This document shows positions 5,952 to 11,926 of a DNA stretch of 11,926 nucleotides, piece by piece. Position 1 is the stretch's first letter; each line of letters opens with the position of its first letter. This DNA comes from Methylococcaceae bacterium (GTDB lineage Bacteria; Pseudomonadota; Gammaproteobacteria; Methylococcales; Methylomonadaceae), in the NCBI GenBank assembly GCA_030618325.1, contig JAUXDP010000075.1, positions 1-11,926 on the forward strand, in the 5' to 3' direction. The notes beneath the pieces are model-generated. The model was not told where the DNA came from and did no database searches. It saw nothing but the letters and a program-made list of their open reading frames with translations. The translations under genes and the position numbers were made by a program.

Positions 5952-5962
5952 GAGGTGTGCTG

Positions 5963-6889
5963 ATGGAGCACATGCCGGTGATGTTTGCAGAAACACTCCA
6001 GCAGTTAGCAATCAAGACAGATGGTATTTATTTGGATTGTACCTTTGGCCGTGGTGGTCATAGTCGAGGGATTTTGCAGGCACTGGGCGAATCAGGAAAA
6101 TTGTTGGCCTTAGATCGTGATTTGCAGGCAATAAATTCAACTGAAGCGGAGGAGATGCAAAAAGATGCTCGTTTTACGCTTTTACAAAGCCGTTTTTCTA
6201 ACTTGGAAAAAATTGTTGTGCAGCAAGGGTGGGCTGGTCTAGTGGATGGAATCTTGATGGATATTGGAGTTTCATCCCCTCAACTAGATGATGCAGAACG
6301 GGGCTTTAGTTTTCTGCGTGATGGACCGCTGGATATGCGAATGGACGCGATAGCTGACCAATCTGCAGAGCAATGGCTGGCAGAAGTAAAAGAAAAAGAT
6401 TTGGTTAAGGTGTTGTTTGAATATGGGGAAGAAAGATTTGCTCGCCGAATAGCAAAAGCTGTTGTAGAGCAGCGTGAACAAAACCCTATAACCACAACCA
6501 GGCAATTGGTAGCACTAATAGAAAAAGCCGTACCCTTTAGAGACAAGCACAAACATCCTGCAACTCGGAGTTTTCAAGCAATCAGGATAGCTATCAATCA
6601 CGAGCTGGATGAGTTAAAGCAAGCACTTGAACAGGCAGTTACTGTATTGAAGCCAGGCGGAAGGCTGGTCGTTATTTCATTTCATTCGTTGGAAGATCGG
6701 ATTGTTAAACGTTATTTTAGAAATGAAAGTAGGCCTAGGCAGAATGTAGGAAAAATGCCCATTAAGGAAGTGGATATTGAGCAAGGGAATCTGAAAATTA
6801 TTAGTAAGGCATTGCGGGCAACAAGCCAGGAAATAGATGCGAACCCTAGAGCACGCAGTGCGATTATGAGAGTTGCACAAAGAAAATAG
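5963..6889 (+). CDS. rsmH: 16S rRNA (cytosine1402-N4)-methyltransferase RsmH
   Basis: The 308-residue enzyme (formerly MraW) transfers methyl from S-adenosylmethionine to N4 of C1402 in the decoding centre of 16S rRNA. The SAM-binding region DGIYLDCTFGRGGHS (20-34) and LLALDRD (47-53) are clear, followed by LMDIGVSSPQLDDAERGFSF (98-117), DGPLDMRMD (120-128), the family block TRSFQAIRIAINHELDEL (201-218) and VVISFHSLEDRIVKRYF (236-252). The end, NPRARSAIMR, is also typical. GGAGG at 5951-5955 is 7 bases from ATG 5963, which I choose; GTG 5957 in the same frame would add two residues but is only one base from the GGAGG. The stop shares its last G with the GTG of ftsL. Confidence 0.97.
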   Translation: MEHMPVMFAETLQQLAIKTDGIYLDCTFGRGGHSRGILQALGESGKLLALDRDLQAINSTEAEEMQKDARFTLLQSRFSNLEKIVVQQGWAGLVDGILMDIGVSSPQLDDAERGFSFLRDGPLDMRMDAIADQSAEQWLAEVKEKDLVKVLFEYGEERFARRIAKAVVEQREQNPITTTRQLVALIEKAVPFRDKHKHPATRSFQAIRIAINHELDELKQALEQAVTVLKPGGRLVVISFHSLEDRIVKRYFRNESRPRQNVGKMPIKEVDIEQGNLKIISKALRATSQEIDANPRARSAIMRVAQRK

Positions 6890-7158
6890 TGATTGTGGGA
6901 AAAACAGTATTAATAAGTTTGTTGGTACTTTTGATGGTATCAGCCCTGACGGTGATTTATTGCAAGTATCGGTCAAGGCAGGTGTTTATAGCGATACAGA
7001 AGGTCGAAAAAGAGCTTGATCAATATGATGTAAAGTGGGGGCAGTTACAACTAGAACAGACAACTTTGGCAGAACATAATCGGGTGGAAAGATTGGCACG
7101 TAAACAAATGTCAATGATGATGCCAGAACGAGAAAAAATTATATTTATAAAACCGTAG
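6889..7158 (+). CDS. ftsL: Cell division protein FtsL
   Basis: This 89-residue bitopic membrane protein of the FtsQLB complex helps activate septal peptidoglycan synthesis by FtsW-FtsI. It has almost no cytoplasmic tail, one membrane segment (about 5-24), then a periplasmic helix, QVFIAIQKVEKELDQYDVKW (31-50), predicted to form a coiled coil. The family pattern W-x-x-L-x-L-E (50-56) and the end RVERLARKQMSMMMPE (65-80) are present. It is shorter than E. coli FtsL, which has a longer N-terminus. The GTG start overlaps the rsmH stop by one base and has no good Shine-Dalgarno, so coupled translation is likely; an in-frame GTG at 6895 is an alternative. Position between rsmH and ftsI confirms the identity despite low sequence conservation. 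Confidence 0.93.
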   Translation: MIVGKTVLISLLVLLMVSALTVIYCKYRSRQVFIAIQKVEKELDQYDVKWGQLQLEQTTLAEHNRVERLARKQMSMMMPEREKIIFIKP

Positions 7159-7164
7159 CCCAGT

Positions 7165-8925
7165 ATGAATTTTTTTCACAGCGATAAAGCAATACGTGAT
7201 TCGCAACCAGATTTTTCTGGCAGAAGAAAGCTATTGCTTGTGTTGATGCTGGGTGGAATGGCTATGTTGGTCGGCAGGGCTATAGACTTGCAAGTCATTA
7301 ATAAACAATTTTTGCAAAAACAGGGAAACATAAGGCAAATTAATACAGTCTCTGTACCTGCCTATCGGGGAAAAATCCTGGATAGAAATGGTGAGCCGCT
7401 TGCCATAAGTACTCTAGTGCATTCTATTTGGGCCAATGCACAGTTCTGCAAAGAGTACGCAGAAACAAGGCCAAAGCAAATTCCTGAAGAATGTTTTGAG
7501 TCGAGAAAAAAATTTACTCAGCTTGCCAAAATAATAAAGGTACCTTTGCCAAAAATTAAAAAAGCATTTGCTGAGGAATCAGGCCGAAAATTTGCTTATT
7601 TAAAGCGGCGAGCAAACCCTGATGTGGTTAAAAAAGTTAAGAGTTTGCAATTACCCGGGGTTTATTTTGAGCCTGAGTTCAAACGTTTTTATCCCTCTGG
7701 TGAGGTGAGTGCGCATATTCTGGGTTACACGGACATTAAAGATGTAGGTCAGGAAGGTCTGGAGTTAATGTATGAACAAATATTGCAAGGCAGACCGGGC
7801 CGTAAAAGAGTAATCAGGGATGGTAGAAGGCAAATCATAGAAAATATTGAAAGTATCGAAGCGCCTGCGCCTGGACAGAATCTTGAGCTTACCATTGATC
7901 AGCGGCTCCAATATCTTGCTTATCGAGAGTTAAAGACTGCGGTAAAAAAACATCAGGCACGATCAGGTTCGTTAGTGATTTTGGATGCTAAAAATGGCGA
8001 TATTCTGGGGGCGGTGAATTACCCGTCATTTAACCCGAATGGTAAGAAAAATTTAAAATATATCCGTAACCGAGTATTTACCGATAAATTTGAGCCGGGT
8101 TCAACAACTAAACCTTTTGTAGTTGCTGCGGCATTGGATGGTGGTTTTATAAGGCCAAATATCATCATTGAAACACATGGTTTCTATCGAGTTGGGCGGC
8201 AACTTGTCCGTGATCACCATAATTATGGTGATCTTGATTTAACCACGGTACTAAAAAAATCAAGCAATGTCGCGGCAAGTAAAATTGCCTTGGCGATGCC
8301 TTCAGATTATTTTTGGCAATTTTATAATAAATTGGGTTTTGGTGAATTGCCTGGGGTTGGCTTCCCAGGTGAAACGAGCGGTTTTTTACTGGGTTATCAA
8401 ACCTGGAGTGATTTTGAAAAAGCAGCACTCTCATTTGGATACGGCATATCTTCATCGGCATTGCAACTGGCAAGAGCTTACACAGTGTTTGCAGATGATG
8501 GCATTTTACATTCAGTTTCGCTGTTAAAAAGGGAGCAAGACTTTGATGCTCAGCGAGTACTTTCCGAGCAAACAGCGAGAAAAGTCAGAGCCATGTTGGA
8601 GCATGTGGTGAAAAAAGATGGTACGGCCTATCGGGCTCGAGTCGATGGCTATCGAGTTGCCGGAAAAACTGGAACCGTTAAAAAATCAAGTGCTGGAGGA
8701 TACGCTAGCGATAGCTACCTGTCTATTTTTGCCGGCATGGCGCCGGCGAGTAATCCTCGGTTGGTCGCGGTTGTGGTAATCGATGAGCCTACGGGCGGAG
8801 ATTACTATGGAGGAATAGTGGCTGGTCCAGTGTTTTCAAAAGTTATGGGTGGTGCATTAAGGCTTTTGAATATTGCTCCAGATGCAGAAGTAACTATGCC
8901 TCTGTTATTGGTTGGGAAAGACTGA
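7165..8925 (+). CDS. ftsI: Peptidoglycan transpeptidase FtsI (penicillin-binding protein 3)
   Basis: This is a 586-residue septum-specific class B penicillin-binding protein, close in length to E. coli PBP3. A short cytoplasmic N-terminus and one membrane anchor (about 22-40) precede the pedestal domain, which begins RGKILDRNGEPLA (68-80). The transpeptidase domain has all three catalytic motifs: S313-T-T-K316 in FEPGSTTKPF, S366-S-N368 in KKSSNVA, and K501-T-G-T504 in VAGKTGTVKK. It crosslinks glycan strands at the division site with FtsW and is a beta-lactam target. The gene begins 6 bp after ftsL with little Shine-Dalgarno, and its TGA overlaps the ATG of murE. No C-terminal extension or inactivating change is visible. 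Confidence 0.97.
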   Translation: MNFFHSDKAIRDSQPDFSGRRKLLLVLMLGGMAMLVGRAIDLQVINKQFLQKQGNIRQINTVSVPAYRGKILDRNGEPLAISTLVHSIWANAQFCKEYAETRPKQIPEECFESRKKFTQLAKIIKVPLPKIKKAFAEESGRKFAYLKRRANPDVVKKVKSLQLPGVYFEPEFKRFYPSGEVSAHILGYTDIKDVGQEGLELMYEQILQGRPGRKRVIRDGRRQIIENIESIEAPAPGQNLELTIDQRLQYLAYRELKTAVKKHQARSGSLVILDAKNGDILGAVNYPSFNPNGKKNLKYIRNRVFTDKFEPGSTTKPFVVAAALDGGFIRPNIIIETHGFYRVGRQLVRDHHNYGDLDLTTVLKKSSNVAASKIALAMPSDYFWQFYNKLGFGELPGVGFPGETSGFLLGYQTWSDFEKAALSFGYGISSSALQLARAYTVFADDGILHSVSLLKREQDFDAQRVLSEQTARKVRAMLEHVVKKDGTAYRARVDGYRVAGKTGTVKKSSAGGYASDSYLSIFAGMAPASNPRLVAVVVIDEPTGGDYYGGIVAGPVFSKVMGGALRLLNIAPDAEVTMPLLLVGKD

Positions 8926-10403
8926 TGATGTTAGTTGAATTGTTATCCGGATATGCTGATGTCTTAGAAGATGTTGAAATTTCTGGACTATCGTTGGATA
9001 GCAGAAAAATAAAACCGGGTGATGCGTTTGTAGCGCTTTCTGGAACCGTACAGCATGGTATTACATTTGCCAAGCAAGCTGAAAAAAATGGCACTGTGGC
9101 AATTATCTATGAACCTGTCGGTGAGTTTAAAAAAATAGTTGCTGAACTGGAAGATATGGTTTGTGTGGCGGTAGAAAATCTGTCACAAAACATTGGTGCG
9201 ATTGCCGCTCGTTTTTTTGGCTTTCCTGCACAACGACTAGCAGTGATAGGTATAACGGGTACCAATGGTAAAACTACCTGTAGCCAATTACTAGGGCAAA
9301 TGCTTCCTGATTGTGGATTTATTGGTACGTTGGGGTGGGGAGATACTGAGCACGTAAATGCAACTGAAAATACCACGCCGGATGCGGTATCCGTTCAATA
9401 CATATTGCAGAGATTTGTTAGGCAAGGGAAAATAAGTGTAGCGATGGAGGTATCATCGCATGGCCTGGAGCAAGGGCGAGTAAAAGGCCTGGCTTTTACT
9501 GGGGCAGTGTTTACTAATATCAGCCGAGATCATCTTGATTATCACGGTTCAATGGATGCCTATATCCAGGCAAAGTTAAATTTGCTAGCGACACCCGGAT
9601 TAGCATTTGTAGTGGTGAATCTGGATGACCAATATGTAGATGACATTTTATCTGTAGTGCCGGAAACAGTAAGGAAATTGGGTTTTACCCGGCAAGAAAA
9701 TTACGCGGAAGGTATAGAGTTACTTTCTGCAAGTAATATCGAATATACCTTGCAAGGCATAAAGTGCGATCTTAATTGGCAAGAAGGTCAAGTTAGTTTA
9801 ACTACGCCACTTGTGGGTGAGTTTAATCTGGAAAATAGTCTGGCAGTGATATGTGTATTAATTGCTATGGGAAAGAGTTTGTCCGAGGCTGCTGTAATGA
9901 TGGTCAAGGCTGAGCCCATTAATGGCAGAATGGAGCGAGTTTCAAAAGCAGAAAATTCACTACAGGTTTTTGTGGACTATGCACATACTCCAGATGCGTT
10001 GGAACGGGTATTAAAAAGCCTTAAATTACATTGCCAAAATAAATTATTGCTGGTTTTTGGCTGTGGGGGAGACCGGGATCAGGGCAAAAGATTACAGATG
10101 GGGCAAATTGCTACGCAATGGGCTGATAAGGTCGTGTTGACTGACGACAATCCACGTTATGAAAATGCGGAAAAAATTATCGACGATATTTTGGCTGGTT
10201 GCCAGCATCAAAAGGTAAATGTAATTAAGGATCGAGAAGCGGCAATTCGGGAAACTATTAAAACAGCGAGTGACCGGGATCTAGTACTGATTGCTGGGAA
10301 AGGTCATGAGTCTTATCAAGACCAACAAGGCAAAAGACGACATTTTAGTGACCGGGAAGTGGCAGTTGGTGCATTAGAGGTGAGAGGTGCCTTGTCATGT
10401 TAA
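8925..10403 (+). CDS. murE: UDP-MurNAc-L-Ala-D-Glu:meso-diaminopimelate ligase MurE
   Basis: This 492-residue cytoplasmic ATP-dependent ligase adds the third residue of the peptidoglycan stem peptide. The N-terminal substrate domain contains LSLDSRKIKPGDAFVAL (22-38). The ATPase domain has GITGTNGKTT (109-118), EVSSHGLEQGRV (175-186), TNISRDHLDYHGSM (197-210) and the lysine normally carbamylated, K217 in IQAKLNL. The C-terminal domain has DYAHTPDAL (351-359), GCGGDRDQGKR (379-389), the DNPR motif (408-411) and AGKGHES (457-463). DNPR specifies meso-DAP over lysine, so this wall is of the DAP type. ATG 8925 overlaps the ftsI stop by one base; ATG 8928 is an alternative. Its 3' end overlaps murF by 7 bases. 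Confidence 0.97.
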   Translation: MMLVELLSGYADVLEDVEISGLSLDSRKIKPGDAFVALSGTVQHGITFAKQAEKNGTVAIIYEPVGEFKKIVAELEDMVCVAVENLSQNIGAIAARFFGFPAQRLAVIGITGTNGKTTCSQLLGQMLPDCGFIGTLGWGDTEHVNATENTTPDAVSVQYILQRFVRQGKISVAMEVSSHGLEQGRVKGLAFTGAVFTNISRDHLDYHGSMDAYIQAKLNLLATPGLAFVVVNLDDQYVDDILSVVPETVRKLGFTRQENYAEGIELLSASNIEYTLQGIKCDLNWQEGQVSLTTPLVGEFNLENSLAVICVLIAMGKSLSEAAVMMVKAEPINGRMERVSKAENSLQVFVDYAHTPDALERVLKSLKLHCQNKLLLVFGCGGDRDQGKRLQMGQIATQWADKVVLTDDNPRYENAEKIIDDILAGCQHQKVNVIKDREAAIRETIKTASDRDLVLIAGKGHESYQDQQGKRRHFSDREVAVGALEVRGALSC

Positions 10404-11755
10404 TGCCATTGAACGAAATTAGTTCAATCGTAGATAGTGAACTGATAGGTGAAAATTCGCCTATTAATCAGGTGAGCATTGATACTAGAACCCTACAACC
10501 AGGCGATTTATATATAGCCATTAAAGGGGGTAATTTTGATGGCAACGATTTTGTTGCCCAAGCCGAGGTAGCAGGTGCGGCAGCGTTATTGTTAGGGCGG
10601 GATATCAATACTGTTTTACCAAAAATAGTAGTTAAAGATACGCGCATGGCATTAGCAGATTTAGCCAGGGCTGTTAGAACAAAATCAGCATTGCCTGTAT
10701 GCGGCATAACCGGTAGTAACGGTAAGACAACAGTTAAAGAAATGATAGCTGCTATTTTGGCTGTCAATGCTGAAGTTTTATCCACGCAAGGTAATTTTAA
10801 TAATGATATCGGTGTGCCACTGACATTATTACGCTTAGAACATAAACATCAGTATGCAGTCGTTGAGATGGGTGCTAATCATCCTGGAGAAATCCGTTAT
10901 ACCGGGCAAATAGCACAGCCTGATGTGGCTGTTATTACCAATGTTGGTGAGGCACACATCGAAGGGTTTGTTGATATCGCGGGTGTGGCTAAGGCAAAGT
11001 CTGAACTGATTCAATCACTTGGAGAAAATGGTATCGCGGTGTTAAATGCCGACGATAAATTTTTTGAATTTTGGCAGGGAATCGCGGGGAACCGAAAAAT
11101 AATAAGTTTTGGCTTGTCTGATAACGCGGATATTTCTGCATCAGACCTTGATAGCAGAATTGAAGATAAGCAGTTTATTACAGAATTCATGTTGAGAACC
11201 ACCGATGACGAGATAGCTATAAGAACCAGCCTGGCTGGAAAGCATAATGTGGTCAATGCCTTGGCAGCAGCAGCAGCTTGCATGGCAATGGGTGTGGGGC
11301 TAAAACAGATTCAACAGGGTCTCAGTAAAATTAAGCCTGTGGCTGGGAGGCTGGAACCTCTGCTAGGCAAAAAAGGCAATATTATTGTTAATGATAGTTA
11401 TAACGCAAACCCCTCCTCGTTGAAAGTTGCTCTGGATGTATTGCAGCTTTGTGCGGGTGAATCATGGGTTATTTTAGGTGCGTTTGCAGAATTAGGTAAA
11501 ACAAGTAAAAAAATACATGCGGAATTGGGTAGCTTGATCAAATCAAGCAATGTTGTGCGCTTGTTAGCGGTCGGCTCCGATGCTGAAAGTACTGCCAATA
11601 CTTTCGGCAAAGGAGCCCTTTTTTTTCAAACCCAAGATGCATTGATAGAGGTGTTATTAAATGAAATTACGGGGAAAGAAGCCTTGCTAATCAAGGGGTC
11701 AAGAGCACAGCAGATGGAAAGGGTTACTGAAGCCTTAGGAGTTGACCGTGAATAA
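10397..11755 (+). CDS. murF: UDP-MurNAc-tripeptide:D-alanyl-D-alanine ligase MurF
   Basis: The 452-residue ligase adds D-Ala-D-Ala to complete the UDP-MurNAc-pentapeptide in the cytoplasm. Motifs in order: SIDTRTLQPGDLYIAIKG (27-44), the ATP loop GITGSNGKTT (103-112), GNFNNDIGVPLTLL (132-145), VEMGANHPGEI (156-166), NVGEAHIEGF (182-191), GKHNVVNALAA (281-291) and NDSYNANPSS (332-341). The segment usually read as GDMxELG is GAFAELG (361-367), lacking the aspartate. GAGAGG at 10382-10387 is 9 bases before ATG 10397, favouring it over ATG 10403. The last five codons and the stop lie within the repeat element that starts at 11738, so the native C-terminus may have been replaced. Conserved core is complete and function is expected. 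mraY would be next but is outside the window. Confidence 0.96.
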   Translation: MLMPLNEISSIVDSELIGENSPINQVSIDTRTLQPGDLYIAIKGGNFDGNDFVAQAEVAGAAALLLGRDINTVLPKIVVKDTRMALADLARAVRTKSALPVCGITGSNGKTTVKEMIAAILAVNAEVLSTQGNFNNDIGVPLTLLRLEHKHQYAVVEMGANHPGEIRYTGQIAQPDVAVITNVGEAHIEGFVDIAGVAKAKSELIQSLGENGIAVLNADDKFFEFWQGIAGNRKIISFGLSDNADISASDLDSRIEDKQFITEFMLRTTDDEIAIRTSLAGKHNVVNALAAAAACMAMGVGLKQIQQGLSKIKPVAGRLEPLLGKKGNIIVNDSYNANPSSLKVALDVLQLCAGESWVILGAFAELGKTSKKIHAELGSLIKSSNVVRLLAVGSDAESTANTFGKGALFFQTQDALIEVLLNEITGKEALLIKGSRAQQMERVTEALGVDRE

Positions 11756-11915
11756 CTTAAACATGTCGCATCTCATCTTCAGGCCATCTTTGGCCGATCT
11801 TCAATCTCAAAATCCTCAACGTAGCTTGCTACGTCTGCAGTTTTGTTCAATCAGATCGACCAATTCTGACCCAAATCTGAGCGCGATAATGTTCAACTTA
11901 TTCACGGACAACTCC
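11738..11915. mobile_element. MITE-like quasi-palindromic element at the murF 3' end
   Basis: The terminal inverted repeats (11738-11764 and 11889-11915) match at 24 of 27 positions and begin GGAGTTG[A/T]CCGTGAATAA. The pairing continues in patches (CGATCT, CAAAA) to a perfect 7-bp stem at the centre, ACGTAGC-TT-GCTACGT (11819-11834), with no net length difference between arms. The trinucleotide TTA flanks both ends (11735-11737 and 11916-11918) as a possible target duplication. No transposase is encoded, so it would be non-autonomous. A 3-bp TNA-type duplication occurs in some IS5-family elements, but I cannot assign a parent. The RNA would fold into one long imperfect hairpin. Confidence 0.7.
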
Positions 11916-11926
11916 TTACTCACGGA

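Noticed and set aside
5957..5962. GTG 5957 as rsmH start
   Set aside because: It is only one base from the GGAGG, too close for initiation; ATG 5963 has ideal spacing.
10269..10359. Repeated string AGTGACCGGGA twice in murE
   Set aside because: Both copies lie in normal, conserved MurE coding sequence (SDRD and SDRE) and look coincidental.
11756..11926. Minus-strand reading frame through the palindromic element (NKLNIIALRFGSELVDLIEQN...)
   Set aside because: It stops inside the element, and its sequence is explained by the inverted-repeat structure, so it is not a gene.
1..11926. CRISPR arrays, tRNA or rRNA genes, defence systems or prophage genes
   Set aside because: No spaced direct-repeat array, no cloverleaf or rRNA sequence, and no such protein domain was found in any frame I read.

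Overview
The window reads as chromosome from an AT-leaning gammaproteobacterium. The main evidence is the gene set and order: yicC divergent from rph, then rdgB, followed by the start of the division and cell wall (dcw) cluster mraZ-rsmH-ftsL-ftsI-murE-murF. The DNPR motif in MurE indicates meso-diaminopimelate peptidoglycan, so a Gram-negative wall. A free-living aquatic group such as the Methylococcales would fit the kinase, META lipoprotein and REP repeats, but that is a guess and not shown by the sequence.

Layout. Positions 1-602 (minus strand) hold the N-terminal two thirds of yicC. A cytoplasmic Ser/Thr protein kinase (649-1545, plus) sits between yicC and rph, two genes that are direct divergent neighbours in E. 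coli. The gap before rph carries a perfect 24-bp inverted pair of REP sequences (a REPIN, 1574-1672). rph and rdgB (RNA 3'-end processing and nucleotide-pool cleaning) are followed in tight tandem by two lipoprotein genes: a META/HslJ-domain protein and a predicted serine hydrolase with an alpha/beta-hydrolase pattern.

Positions 4921-5483 form the largest gap. It holds a 27-codon hydrophobic ORF resembling Fst/Ldr type I toxins, two promoter-like sites (TTAACA-N18-TATAGT and TTGACT-N17-TATAGT), two hairpins, a palindrome over the second -35 box, and three phased 10-bp repeats like a MraZ box just upstream of mraZ.

From 5484 onward the dcw genes are packed with overlaps or gaps of a few bases, which suggests one transcript and translational coupling. 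MraZ is the likely autoregulator, RsmH methylates 16S rRNA, FtsL and FtsI act in septal peptidoglycan synthesis, and MurE and MurF add meso-DAP and D-Ala-D-Ala to the cytoplasmic UDP-MurNAc precursor.

The most unusual structure is at the right edge. A quasi-palindromic element of about 178 bp (11738-11915) has 27-bp terminal inverted repeats and is flanked by a direct TTA. It appears to be inserted at the very 3' end of murF, so that the element itself encodes the last five residues and stop codon of MurF. It looks like a MITE placed in the middle of an essential operon.
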